A stretch of 64,000 nucleotides of DNA. Source: Anaerolineales bacterium (GTDB taxonomy: Bacteria; Chloroflexota; Anaerolineae; Anaerolineales; Villigracilaceae). The stretch is taken from assembly GCA_016934715.1 (NCBI GenBank), contig JAFGSI010000028.1:124001-188000 (forward strand). The letters are read 5' to 3'. Under the pieces are notes generated by a model. That model did no database searches, was not told where the DNA came from, and saw only the letters and a list, made by a program, of their open reading frames with translations. The position numbers were made by a program, and so were the translations under genes. Positions 43,009 through 50,578 of this stretch are shown here, one piece after another; within the stretch, counting starts at the first letter, position 1, and every line of letters starts with the position of its first letter.

Positions 43009-43968
43009 ATGTCCTCCACGATTGTGACCGTGATCGTTATCATTGTTCTGCTGATCGTATTCGTCGGCGCGGGCGGACTGGTGGTCGCTGGGATTCGGCG
43101 CTCGAAAGTGGACGAAGATCCCTTGTCCGCCCGGCTGATCGAATTCAGCCAGCGCGGTGAGGCGGCGTCCTTGGAGGAAATCGAGTTATCACAGCCTTTC
43201 GTCGACCGGGTTATCTACCCCATGATGGTGAAGATCGGCGAGATGTCTTCCAAGATCACCCCCCAGCATGTGATCGAGCAAACTGCCAGGAACCTGGAAT
43301 TGGCCGGAAACCCGGGTCGCATGGAGGCCACAGCCTTCCTTTCTCTCCGGATCATTTTGATGGGTGTACTGGGAGGCTTGTTCCTTTTGATCTCGTTGGT
43401 CTCCAGCACCTGGCCTCCGGGACGAGAGTTTCTCGTCACGATTGTGCTCGCCGCGCTGGGGTACTTTCTGCCCGCATTATGGTTGCGGAGCAAGATCGAT
43501 CGCCGGCAGAGGTCGATCCGCAAGGCCATGCCGGATGCTCTTGACCTGTTGACGATCTGCGTCGAGGCCGGCCTGGGCCTTGATGCTGCGATGTCCAAGA
43601 TCAACGAGAAATGGGAAAATGACCTGGCTCTGGCGTTCGGCCGGACGATCCGGGAAATCCAGCTTGGCAAACTGCGACGTGAAGCCTTGAAGGATATGTC
43701 GGACCGGGTTGGCATTCCTGAGATGACCAGCTTCATCGCCGCAGTCATTCAAAGTGAGCAGCTTGGTGTGAGCATGGCCAAGGTGTTGCGCATCCAGTCG
43801 GACCAGATGCGCATGAAACGCCGCCAGCGGGCCGAGGAAGAAGCGCACAAAGCGCCGATCAAGATGCTGCTGCCGATGGGCGTGTTCATCTTCCCCACGA
43901 TCATGATCGTGCTGCTTACCCCGGCGGGTTTGCGTCTTTGGAAGACCTTCAGCGGGCTGGGGTTCTGA
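43009..43968 (+). CDS. tadC: Tad pilus inner-membrane platform protein TadC
   Basis: The 319-residue protein has an N-terminal helix (residues 4-26), two central helices and a T2SSF domain (CVEAGLGLDAAMSKINEKWE; SEQLGVSMAKVLRIQSDQMR), then KAPIKMLLPMGVFIFPTIMIVLL, the usual TadC C-terminal motif. It forms the second half of the platform with TadB. This is the last gene of the Tad locus here; TadD-G, pseudopilins and the peptidase are not present. Confidence 0.88.
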   Translation: MSSTIVTVIVIIVLLIVFVGAGGLVVAGIRRSKVDEDPLSARLIEFSQRGEAASLEEIELSQPFVDRVIYPMMVKIGEMSSKITPQHVIEQTARNLELAGNPGRMEATAFLSLRIILMGVLGGLFLLISLVSSTWPPGREFLVTIVLAALGYFLPALWLRSKIDRRQRSIRKAMPDALDLLTICVEAGLGLDAAMSKINEKWENDLALAFGRTIREIQLGKLRREALKDMSDRVGIPEMTSFIAAVIQSEQLGVSMAKVLRIQSDQMRMKRRQRAEEEAHKAPIKMLLPMGVFIFPTIMIVLLTPAGLRLWKTFSGLGF

Positions 43969-44389
43969 TCAAAGCGGTTGTATCCTTGCGAGATCATTCA
44001 AGCGGCGGGTCACCGGGAAGGCTGAATTGGCTGTATCCACCCATTGGAGGGGGATGCGATCGTGTGTGCAGCCGCTGGTGTTCTGGTCGCAGGGCGCCTC
44101 TTCTGGCCAGGCCCGAGCCCATGCGTGGGGCGTTCTCGCAGAGCAAATCGAGCCGCAGCCTGCCCCAGGGAGAAGCCCCGGGGAATCCGGCGGCTGTTTT
44201 TTCCCGCGTATCGGGCCGGCGCATTGAACGGGTCCTGTTGGTCGCCATGAACCGGGCGGGTCCTGTCCGTCTGGGTCCAAGCACGGCCTCTGGGATAAGG
44301 TTGCCCTCCCAAGCCACGCCGCCAGGCGGCCGGAGAGTGTCCCTTTTGTGTTCGTTGCTCGCCTTAACCACTTTTCTCAGGAGGTGCCT
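43969..44389. other. Intergenic region before hpf
   Basis: These 421 GC-rich bases contain many open frames on both strands but none with a recognisable product or start signal. The Tad transcript probably ends at the hairpin at 44151-44202. The rest should hold the hpf promoter, but no convincing -35/-10 pair was found. Confidence 0.5.
44151..44202 (+). terminator. Probable terminator of the Tad operon
   Basis: AGCCGC (44151-44156) pairs with GCGGCT (44190-44195). Between them is an inner CCCC/GGGG stem, and a run of six T follows at 44197-44202. The stem is imperfect. Confidence 0.55.
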
Positions 44390-44950
44390 GTGGCAGATCG
44401 AATCGAGGTTTTCACTCGCAACATAGACCTGGCAAAGAAGGTCCAGGAGACCATTCAAAAAAAGGTCTCCAAATTGAATCGCTACCTCAAAAATATCGAT
44501 GATACACGCGTGGATATCACTTATGCCAAATCCGCCCGCAGCGCCAAGGATAAATTCGTTGCCCAGATCACGATCCGCGGTCGGGGATTCATCCTTCGTA
44601 CCGAAGAGCGCTCGGATGAAGTCCTGACTGCTTTTGATACGGCTCTGGACAAGATGCAACGCCAGATCGAGCGCTTCAAGGGGAAACGCCGTCGTGGGCG
44701 GAGCGAGGCGCGTCTGGCAGTTGAGGAAGGCGCAGTTGCACTTGAGCCCGACGCTTCTGAGACTACCGCCATTGCTCGCCGCAAGACTTTTGAGTTGACA
44801 CCGATGACCGAAATCGAAGCGATCGAGCAGATGCAGCTCCTCGGTCACGACAATTTCTTCATATTTTACAATGCCGAAACCGGAACGACGAGTGTCCTCT
44901 ACCGCCGTCGAGATGGCAGCTATGGCTTAATCGAGCCAAGACTGGGTTGA
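44390..44950 (+). CDS. hpf: Long-form ribosome hibernation promoting factor
   Basis: The 186-residue protein has an N-terminal S30AE domain (IEVFTRNIDLAKKVQETIQ through DKMQRQIERFKGKRRR, residues 4-100) that sits in the 30S decoding region. A C-terminal domain (FELTPMTEIEAIEQMQLLGH, from about residue 128) dimerises 70S ribosomes into 100S particles. The GTG at 44390 follows AGGAGG with ideal spacing. An earlier in-frame start at 44348 has no ribosome-binding site. A strong terminator follows the gene. Confidence 0.9.
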   Translation: MADRIEVFTRNIDLAKKVQETIQKKVSKLNRYLKNIDDTRVDITYAKSARSAKDKFVAQITIRGRGFILRTEERSDEVLTAFDTALDKMQRQIERFKGKRRRGRSEARLAVEEGAVALEPDASETTAIARRKTFELTPMTEIEAIEQMQLLGHDNFFIFYNAETGTTSVLYRRRDGSYGLIEPRLG

Positions 44951-44969
44951 TCTTTTCGGACCACAAGTG

Positions 44970-45002
44970 CTGGCCCGGAAGAACCTTCTGGGCCAGTTTT
45001 TT
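44970..45002 (+). terminator. Strong terminator directly before folE
   Basis: CTGGCCCGGAAG-aac-CTTCTGGGCCAG (12-bp stem with one G-U pair) is followed by TTTTTT. It ends only 8 nt before the folE start codon. Confidence 0.85.
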
Positions 45003-45010
45003 GGTGAAGC

Positions 45011-45646
45011 ATGGATCGAATCGATTACGACGATTCCCTGACCGATGAAACAATCGCCGAAAGCGGGATTGAAACCGAGGCAGTGCAGGATGCGGTCCGG
45101 CAGCTGCTGTCGGCGATTGGCGAAAACCCCGAGCGGGAGGGCTTGAAGCGCACACCCGAGCGGATTGCCCGGATGTATGCAGAATTGCTCTCCGGTTATC
45201 ATCTTGACCCGGCTGTGCTGGTCAACGATGCTCTCTTTGAAGTCAAATACGATGAAATGGTGATCGTGCGCGATATCGAATTTTACAGTCTGTGCGAACA
45301 CCACCTGTTGCCTTTTGTCGGCCGCGCCCATGTGGCGTATATTCCGAATGGCAAGGTGCTTGGGCTCTCGAAGATCCCGCGTGTGGTGGACATGTACGCC
45401 CGCCGGCTGCAGGTCCAGGAGCGCCTGACCCGCCAGATCGCCGATTTTATCTCGCATCTGCTCAAGCCGCAGGGGGTGGCGGTGGTCGTGGAGGCACTTC
45501 ACCTGTGCATGTCCATGCGCGGCGTCCAAAAGCACAACGCCCGCATGACCACCTCAGCCATGCACGGAGCCTTTCGGGCCAACCTGGCCACCCGCCAGGA
45601 ATTCCTCGAAAATATCTCCCGCAACCTCTCGCCCATGCAGTTCTGA
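45011..45646 (+). CDS. folE: GTP cyclohydrolase I
   Basis: The 211-residue enzyme converts GTP to 7,8-dihydroneopterin triphosphate, the first step of folate synthesis (and of queuosine synthesis in many bacteria). Zinc ligands are seen in [11 protein letters not shown] (Cys, His) and [10 protein letters not shown] (Cys). [20 protein letters not shown] lies at the N-terminal helix. Length and motifs fit type IA. It begins 8 nt after the T run of a strong terminator and has only a weak GGTGA ribosome-binding site. FolB is encoded convergently just downstream. Confidence 0.93.
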   Translation: MDRIDYDDSLTDETIAESGIETEAVQDAVRQLLSAIGENPEREGLKRTPERIARMYAELLSGYHLDPAVLVNDALFEVKYDEMVIVRDIEFYSLCEHHLLPFVGRAHVAYIPNGKVLGLSKIPRVVDMYARRLQVQERLTRQIADFISHLLKPQGVAVVVEALHLCMSMRGVQKHNARMTTSAMHGAFRANLATRQEFLENISRNLSPMQF

Positions 45647-45654
45647 GCGGGTAG

Positions 45655-46002
45655 TTAACGCTCGATTTCCACCCCGACGGAACCCGTTCGCGGCACCGCC
45701 CCGGGTTTCTCCACCCGGACTCGCACCCTGCGAACCCCTGATCGGTGGAGGCACAAATCGGCTATGTCCTCCGCCAGGGCTTCGACCGTGAACCGCTGGA
45801 CGCGTTTGACCAGGGCGCTCACCTCCCGGGTGAGTGCGTCGTAGTCGATGCAGTCTGCGATGTCGTCACTGCGGGCGGCGCGGCGGGTGGCGGTGGTAAG
45901 CTCGATGTTGATCACCACTTCCTGGGGGGCCTGGCGTTCCCAGGCGTGGACCCCGATGATGCATCCCTCGCGCAGATCTGATATCAGGATCTTGTCGGTC
46001 AT
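45655..46002 (-). CDS. folB: Dihydroneopterin aldolase
   Basis: The 115-residue protein is a FolB-type aldolase that cleaves dihydroneopterin to 6-hydroxymethyl-dihydropterin in folate synthesis. Visible motifs are ISDLREGCIIGVHAWERQAP at the N-terminus, CIDYDALTREV and FTVEALAEDIADLCL with the conserved Glu. It converges on folE with 8 nt between stop codons and overlaps the start of the upstream Lgt-like gene stop by 4 nt. Confidence 0.88.
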   Translation of the reverse strand: MTDKILISDLREGCIIGVHAWERQAPQEVVINIELTTATRRAARSDDIADCIDYDALTREVSALVKRVQRFTVEALAEDIADLCLHRSGVRRVRVRVEKPGAVPRTGSVGVEIER

Positions 46003-46733
46003 CGCTTATCCGTTGCGCTCAGTCGAAATTCCAAGTAATACAGGCATACGGCCAACACCAGCCAGGCGAGTGCCTGAACCAGCCGCAGGCCTCCAAAGAT
46101 CAGCTGACTGTCGCCGCGGAAGGCTTCCAGCAGCAGGCGTGCCGCCGCGCTGAGAGCGATAAAACGGACGAAAAGCCGGCCGGGGGAATCCATCTGCCGG
46201 AACTGCTTCCAGAGCACTGCCAGAATGGCCAGGGCCGTCAGGACTTCGTAAATCTGGCTGGGATGGCGCGTCGCACCCCGCAGTTCCACTCCCCAGGGCA
46301 GGGTGGTCGGCGCGCCGAAGGCCAGACCCGAGGCGGCGTGCGACAATCCGAGTGCCACGGCGAAGACCGCCAGCCCTGGTGTCAGGGCATCCAGGGCCGT
46401 CAGCAGGACCAGTCCTTTGCGTTGCCCGTAGACCAGGGCCGCCAGCAGCCCGATTCCCACGCCCCCCCATGGGTCAAGCAGGCTCCGGTCGAGCGAGATC
46501 AGGCTGGCTGGCGCCTGGCGGAAGATCGCCAGGTGCTGCAGGACAAAGGAGAGTCGTGCTCCCACAACCCCGGCCAGCAGCCCGATCAGCGCCAGGTTCA
46601 CCAGCGGGTCGGCCTTGAGGCCGCGGCGGGAGGCGGTCTTCTCGACCAGGGTCAGGCCGAGATAGATTCCCAGCAGCAGTGTCAGACCGGGGATCTGGAT
46701 GGCCAGCGGGCCGACACGCAGGATCGGCAGCAT
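45999..46733 (-). CDS. Prolipoprotein diacylglyceryl transferase-like protein
   Basis: The 244-residue membrane protein has about seven helices. The motif HPSQIYEVLTA corresponds to the Lgt signature HPTQLYE, and GLLAGVVGARLSFVLQH matches the Lgt region around its conserved Arg. The central DPWGGVGIGLLAALVY replaces the usual GGMSxHGGxxG loop, in which the essential His is expected and is not seen. It may be an Lgt paralogue with altered chemistry. It is coupled to the TlpA-like gene upstream (1-nt overlap). Confidence 0.68.
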   Translation of the reverse strand: MLPILRVGPLAIQIPGLTLLLGIYLGLTLVEKTASRRGLKADPLVNLALIGLLAGVVGARLSFVLQHLAIFRQAPASLISLDRSLLDPWGGVGIGLLAALVYGQRKGLVLLTALDALTPGLAVFAVALGLSHAASGLAFGAPTTLPWGVELRGATRHPSQIYEVLTALAILAVLWKQFRQMDSPGRLFVRFIALSAAARLLLEAFRGDSQLIFGGLRLVQALAWLVLAVCLYYLEFRLSATDKR

Positions 46734-47284
46734 CAGGGTGCCTCCTGCAACAAGTCTTCAATGCGCGCCCGCAGGGCGGCCTCGGCCATTGGCCCGCCGA
46801 TCACCACCTCGGCGATGCCGCCGTCCGGGCGGACGAAGAAGGTCGTCGGCAGGGAGCGGATCTCATACAGGCGGTTGGCGCCGTTGTCGAGGTCGAGGGC
46901 AACCAGAAAGGACAGCTCGTGATCGGTGACGAATTCGTGTACGGCGTCCAGACTGTCCTGGCTGGTCGCGTTGACCCCCAGGATGATCACGCCACGCCCA
47001 TCGTATGCCTCGTGGACGGCCTGCAGGGCAGGCATTTCTGCCCGGCAGGGTGGGCACCAGGTGGCCCAGAAATTGACCACCACCACCTGGCCGCGCAGAT
47101 CCGAAAGTCGGACCTGCCCTCCGTCCAGGGTCTCGAGACGGAAGTCGGGCGCCAGGAAGCCAGCCTGTGGGGCAGGGACCAGGCCGGAGGGCGTCGCGGG
47201 CAGTTCGGTCCGGCTGAGGAAGATCCAGACCAGGCCGGCGAGCAGGAGGAGGGTAAGCAAGAATCGTCTTTGGACCGGTTGCAT
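46733..47284 (-). CDS. TlpA/ResA-like membrane-anchored thioredoxin
   Basis: The 183-residue protein has a signal anchor (residues 7-23) and an extracytoplasmic thioredoxin domain with FWATWCPPCRAEM (redox CPPC) and the cis-Pro region SLPTTFFVRPDG. It is expected to reduce disulfides outside the membrane, for instance in apocytochrome c maturation, which fits the cytochromes encoded further right. It has no Shine-Dalgarno sequence, and TAGAAC lies 13 nt before the ATG. Confidence 0.87.
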   Translation of the reverse strand: MQPVQRRFLLTLLLLAGLVWIFLSRTELPATPSGLVPAPQAGFLAPDFRLETLDGGQVRLSDLRGQVVVVNFWATWCPPCRAEMPALQAVHEAYDGRGVIILGVNATSQDSLDAVHEFVTDHELSFLVALDLDNGANRLYEIRSLPTTFFVRPDGGIAEVVIGGPMAEAALRARIEDLLQEAP

Positions 47285-47307
47285 TGGAATCGTTTTTGTT
47301 CTAAACT
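47279..47307 (+). promoter_or_regulatory. Possible promoter of the DUF429 gene
   Basis: TTGCAT (47279-47284) and TAAACT (47302-47307) are 17 bp apart on the plus strand, about 45 nt before the ATG at 47353. Confidence 0.45.
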
Positions 47308-47352
47308 AGTAACTGGTAGTGGGCAGTTTACCACACAACCCTGGTGGTTTCC

Positions 47353-48114
47353 ATGTCGCATCTAAACCCTGTCTGCGTAGGTATTGATCCGACTGCCGGG
47401 AGGCAGCCTTTTACCTGGTCGGTCCTCGATCCGGACTGCCATCTGCTCTCCATGGCAGCCGGCGAACTGGAGGACGTGCTGGCCCTGCTGGCAGGGATGC
47501 CTTCAGCCTTCGTGGCGGTCAATGCCCCGCCGCGCCCCAACCAGGGGCTGGTGAAACGCCGGCCGCCAGGGAGCCAGGCGGCCGGTGCGGCTCGCGGGGC
47601 CGACATGCGCCTGGCTGAATACGAGCTGCGCCGGCGAGGCATCGCCGTCTCCCCGACCCCGGTCCGGGCGGAACTTTCCCCGGCCTGGATGCAGACTGGC
47701 TATGAGCTCTACCGCCAGATGGGTCAGCTCGGTTTCAAGCCATGCCCGACGAAAAATGCCGAACGCCAGGTCCTCGAAACCCACCCGCATGCCGCCTTCT
47801 GCGCTTTGCTCGGGATCCTGCCGCTAGCCAAACCAACCCTGGAAGGTCGGCTGCAGCGCCAGTTGGTACTCTGCGAAGCGCGCATGGGAATTCGTGATCC
47901 GATGGAATTCTTTGAAGAGATCACTCGTCACAAGTTGCTCAAGGGGGTCCTGCCAATGGAGTTCATTTATGCATCGGAAGAACTGGATGCTCTGGTGGCA
48001 GCTTACACGGCCTGGATGGCGGGCAATTCTCCGGAGGCGGTGACCCGCATCGGGGATGCCCGGGAGGGGCAGGTGACCCTGCCTGTGAAGGAGATTTTGG
48101 AAAAATACAGCTAG
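47353..48114 (+). CDS. DUF429 domain protein
   Basis: The 253-residue protein begins with an RNase-H-like strand (CVGIDPTAGRQPFTWSVLD) and contains CPTKNAERQVLETHPHAAF, typical of the DUF429 family, whose members are predicted nucleases of the RNase H fold. The acidic residues Asp (GIDPT), Glu (LETHPH) and a late Asp (ELDALVAAYTAWM) could form an active site. A GTG at 47344 is an alternative start. The stop codon TAG lies within the left end of a small inverted-repeat element, so the last residues may come from the insertion. Confidence 0.75.
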   Translation: MSHLNPVCVGIDPTAGRQPFTWSVLDPDCHLLSMAAGELEDVLALLAGMPSAFVAVNAPPRPNQGLVKRRPPGSQAAGAARGADMRLAEYELRRRGIAVSPTPVRAELSPAWMQTGYELYRQMGQLGFKPCPTKNAERQVLETHPHAAFCALLGILPLAKPTLEGRLQRQLVLCEARMGIRDPMEFFEEITRHKLLKGVLPMEFIYASEELDALVAAYTAWMAGNSPEAVTRIGDAREGQVTLPVKEILEKYS

Positions 48115-48257
48115 CAGGCTGTCGGCGTAAAGCAGGCAATCCCAATTCTTGGCTGTTTTTTGCCGCCAAGTGGGGCGCAAGCCGGCGTTTTCGGTCTAAT
48201 TTCACAGCAGCAGGGGAGCCTTCTGGGCGAATTAAGAGTTCTCTGGCAGGCTGCTAG
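48111..48257. mobile_element. 147-bp MITE-like element with imperfect terminal inverted repeats
   Basis: The left end reads CTAGCAGGCTGTCGGCG. The right end, read on the minus strand, is CTAGCAGCCTGCCAGAG. The right end of an IS1182-like remnant at 50434 reads CTAGCAGCTTGTCGGAG on the minus strand, which fits the shared pattern CTAGCAGCYTGYCRGAG. The element has no gene. Because CTAG is palindromic it is unclear whether it is target duplication or part of the repeat. Confidence 0.6.
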
Positions 48258-48321
48258 TCGTACAGGATCATAAGGCAATCGAACATTTTCTCCGCGAATC
48301 GAAAGAAGAAAGGAGCCGCGA

Positions 48322-49104
48322 TTGATCAGTGATCTACTGCACGGGATCGCCATGGAAGAGAACATACCCGTTCTTGGCTTCGGCCCGGCCTCAGCAATGG
48401 CCGACGAGCGGCCCGGCCACCGTCCCGACGATCTACTTCCAGGTGCGCAGAGCCTGGTCTGCTTTGGTCTCCCGGTGCCGCGCGGCGTGTATCAGATGCC
48501 AGCCTATGGACTGGAAACCACCTGGCGCTCCCAAAATCTACACTACCGCCGGCTGGATACTCTATCCCTGCGCTTTACGGCGCTGCTGGAGGAAAGTGGG
48601 GCCAAGGCGGTTCCCATCTACGGCTGCATGCCTCTTGGGATGGATCATAAAGGCATGATCGTCGGCTACCTCAACCAGGTCCGGATGGGCGAAGTGACCG
48701 GGATCGGCGTGATTGGCAGGAACGGCCTGCTGTTGAATTCCCGCTATGGTTCCCGATTGATGCTGGGCGGTGTGCTCACCACTGTGGTCCTGCCCGCGCG
48801 GCGCTATCCCGAAAATGAAGAGCCCGGCTGTCCGCCCGACTGTCGAATCTGCGTGGACGCCTGCCCGGTTGGTGCCATCCTGCCCGATCGAAAGCAGGTC
48901 AGAATCATGGGCTGCCTGCAACACACAGCCCGGACCCACGCTATGTCGAGGCTTAAATTCCTGCTGCTCAGGGCTTTTGACCCCCGGGCAGCCGCGAATT
49001 ACATGAGCCGGACATCCTTCGACGAAAACACGTTCCATGTCTGCTCGAAATGTGTCGCTCTGTGTCCCTACGGCGAGTCGGGCAAAGATGATCTCGATCC
49101 TTGA
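48322..49104 (+). CDS. Double 4Fe-4S cluster protein, epoxyqueuosine-reductase-like
   Basis: The 260-residue protein has two 4Fe-4S clusters: CPPDCRICVDACPVGAI (about residues 173-189) and MGCLQH with CSKCVALCPYG near the C-terminus. The N-terminal half resembles the flavin/cobalamin-less part of QueG-like or reductive-dehalogenase-like proteins but lacks a recognisable cobalamin motif. The start is a TTG at 48322, chosen because AAGGAG lies six bases before it. It may transfer electrons in a reductase. The substrate is unknown, and queuosine synthesis is only one possibility. Confidence 0.7.
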   Translation: MISDLLHGIAMEENIPVLGFGPASAMADERPGHRPDDLLPGAQSLVCFGLPVPRGVYQMPAYGLETTWRSQNLHYRRLDTLSLRFTALLEESGAKAVPIYGCMPLGMDHKGMIVGYLNQVRMGEVTGIGVIGRNGLLLNSRYGSRLMLGGVLTTVVLPARRYPENEEPGCPPDCRICVDACPVGAILPDRKQVRIMGCLQHTARTHAMSRLKFLLLRAFDPRAAANYMSRTSFDENTFHVCSKCVALCPYGESGKDDLDP

Positions 49105-49123
49105 TTGAAAGGATACATCTGCG

Positions 49124-49855
49124 GTGGATAAGTCAAACCCTCAGACTGACGGCTCCATCTGGAATCCGCTTTTTAAGATCGGGGCGATCGCTCCCCTTGT
49201 AACCCTTGCCGTTTACCTGACCCAATCCCTGTCCTACGCCTTCGGGCCAGCGATTCCCGCGACCCAGACAGAGTGGTTTGCGGTGTACCAGCAAAACAAA
49301 CTGCTTGGGCTCCTGTATCTGAATGCCTTCGACACCTTCTCGATCGCCATCCTGGGTTTGATGTTCCTGGCAGTCTTCGTGGCGCTCAAAGATATCCACC
49401 CCACGACTATGGCGCTCGCGGCCTTCTTCGCGTTCCTGGGAATCAGCGTGTTCGTCACAACGCGGGCTTTCATGGTTTCGGCGTTTGTCTCGCTCAACGC
49501 GCGCTATGCAGCCGCTACCAGCGATGTGCTCAGGGGAGAGTTGATCGCTGCCGGGCAGGCGATCCTTTCCCCGGCCCGGGCGACACCCGAAACGATCGGC
49601 TTCCTGTTCCTGGCAGTCGCCGGACTGCTCATCTCCCTCGTGATGCGGCGGAGCCAGATTTTTGGAGGCGGGGTTTTCTATGTGGGGATTCTGGGATGCG
49701 TTCTCACTTTTGCCGATCAGATCAGCCTGGTCCTGGCTCCCTCCCTGGCCAGGATGCTCATGCCGGTCAATGGTTTCCTTTGGCTGGTCTGGTGGCTGCT
49801 GATCAGCCGCGGCCTGTTCAGGTTGGCGAAGAACTCCGCCCATGCCCGAGTGTGA
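49124..49855 (+). CDS. Multi-pass membrane protein, DUF4386-like
   Basis: The 243-residue protein has six to seven helices (near residues 17-35, 60-85, 95-115, 160-178, 185-205 and 215-232). The segment LLGLLYLNAFDTFSIAILGL resembles the DUF4386 family. The start is a GTG at 49124, 19 nt after the previous gene, with AAAGGA upstream. It may be cotranscribed with the 4Fe-4S protein gene. No function is indicated. Confidence 0.6.
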   Translation: MDKSNPQTDGSIWNPLFKIGAIAPLVTLAVYLTQSLSYAFGPAIPATQTEWFAVYQQNKLLGLLYLNAFDTFSIAILGLMFLAVFVALKDIHPTTMALAAFFAFLGISVFVTTRAFMVSAFVSLNARYAAATSDVLRGELIAAGQAILSPARATPETIGFLFLAVAGLLISLVMRRSQIFGGGVFYVGILGCVLTFADQISLVLAPSLARMLMPVNGFLWLVWWLLISRGLFRLAKNSAHARV

Positions 49856-49936
49856 AAGATCCAGATTTGCTCCGGATTACGGCCATAATTCATGCAACGC
49901 AATCACGGCCAGATGGATAGAAATCCGGAAATCAGC

Positions 49937-50142
49937 ATGTCCAATCACCTGGCAACGAAATTCAAACGACCCTCTCCTCCCCCCCCGGTGGGGCAAACGT
50001 CCACACCTGATCCAAAACCTGGACGCAGGCCTGCAGGCGGGCCGCTAGATCGCACTCGCCTCGGCGCCGGTCGGCTTCGGCAAGACCACCTTCGTCGGCG
50101 AATGGGTCGGCGGAATGGACCCGGCAGACGACGATCCAGGAC
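49937..50142 (+). pseudogene. N-terminal remnant of a MalT/LuxR-type ATP-dependent regulator
   Basis: The ATG at 49937 opens a frame (MSNHLATKFKRPSPPP) typical of MalT-like regulators. The matching continuation GKRPHLIQNLDAGLQAGR is in another frame, so the C8 run at 49979-49986 carries an indel. That frame then meets TAG (50046-50048) where Lys is usual. Beyond it comes IALASAPVGFGKTTFVGEW, a Walker A motif, and GGMDPADDDPGRF. Homology is lost at about 50142, where transposase-like sequence begins. The gene is dead: one frameshift, one nonsense codon and loss of the rest. Confidence 0.75.
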
Positions 50143-50434
50143 GTTTTTTTCGTAGGAATCATCAAGAAAATTCTGGGATTCCGCCAGTTCTTTCTGCGCG
50201 GTCTGTGGGTCGCCGTCGGTGAGTGGTGTTTGGTATGTCTGGCATTCAATCTCAAACGAATGCACACCCTGTACCTTGTCCTGGGGCTGGTTTCGCAGCC
50301 GGAAACAGCCAGTAAGGGAAGTGCAGCCCTTGAAACATGCCTTTTTACGCCCATTGGGCCATATTCAGCGTCCGGCCCAACCCGGCAGGTCCGTTTTTGA
50401 AGCACGAACGCTTTTCTCTCCGACAAGCTGCTAG
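50143..50434 (+). mobile_element. 3' remnant of an IS1182-like transposase gene with its right end
   Basis: The frame ending at TGA 50398-50400 encodes GIIKKILGFRQFFLRGLWVA and then VGEWCLVCLAFNLKRMHTL. This resembles the C-terminal end of IS1182-family DDE transposases (GFRQFLLRGLEKVxGEW...LVCxAxNLxR). The rest of the gene and the left end are missing. The right end, minus-strand CTAGCAGCTTGTCGG at 50420-50434, matches the ends of the 147-bp element at 48111-48257. Confidence 0.65.
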
Positions 50435-50449
50435 CAGTTCTCGGAACAG

Positions 50450-50472
50450 GCAGCCGCTCTCGGCTGCTTTTT
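50450..50472 (+). terminator. Rho-independent terminator upstream of the ArsR-type gene
   Basis: GCAGCCG-ctct... pairs with CGGCTGC and is followed by TTTTT. It may be the original terminator of the broken regulator gene and now shields the operon from read-through. Confidence 0.75.
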
Positions 50473-50488
50473 CTCACACGGGATGACA

Positions 50489-50538
50489 TTGTGCGAAATG
50501 TCACGTGACAAAGGACACTATTGTGGCGCTTATCACAA
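50489..50538 (+). promoter_or_regulatory. Two CRP/FNR-family-like sites, 32 bp apart
   Basis: TTGTGC-gaaatg-TCACGT (50489-50506) and TTGTGG-cgctta-TCACAA (50521-50538) both follow the CRP pattern TGTGA-N6-TCACA. The second site deviates by one base in the outer TTGTGA/TCACAA form. Their centres are 32 bp apart, about three helical turns, so two dimers would lie on the same DNA face. The first overlaps a 12-bp perfect palindrome TGTCACGTGACA (50499-50510). Confidence 0.6.
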
Positions 50539-50541
50539 GGG

Positions 50542-50578
50542 TATCATAAGGATGATAGATATGCGGTTATCCGAATAA
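50542..50578 (+). promoter_or_regulatory. Operator-like dyads before the ArsR-type gene
   Basis: TATCAT-aagg-ATGATA (50542-50557) and TTAT-ccga-ATAA (50567-50578) are perfect inverted repeats. They lie just before AAGGTG and the ATG at 50591, where an ArsR-type repressor would be expected to bind its own promoter. Confidence 0.5.

Noticed and set aside
43994-44848. 284-codon minus-strand frame covering the gap before hpf
   Set aside because: It runs deep into the antisense of hpf, has no ribosome-binding site and its composition is that of a GC-rich shadow.
49892-50155. 87-codon plus-strand frame as a real small protein
   Set aside because: It only starts in the correct frame for a MalT-type regulator and then switches to a shadow frame. 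The pseudogene reading explains it better.
49962-50504. 180-codon minus-strand frame before the ArsR-type gene
   Set aside because: It crosses the pseudogene, the IS remnant and the terminator in antisense and has no recognisable product.
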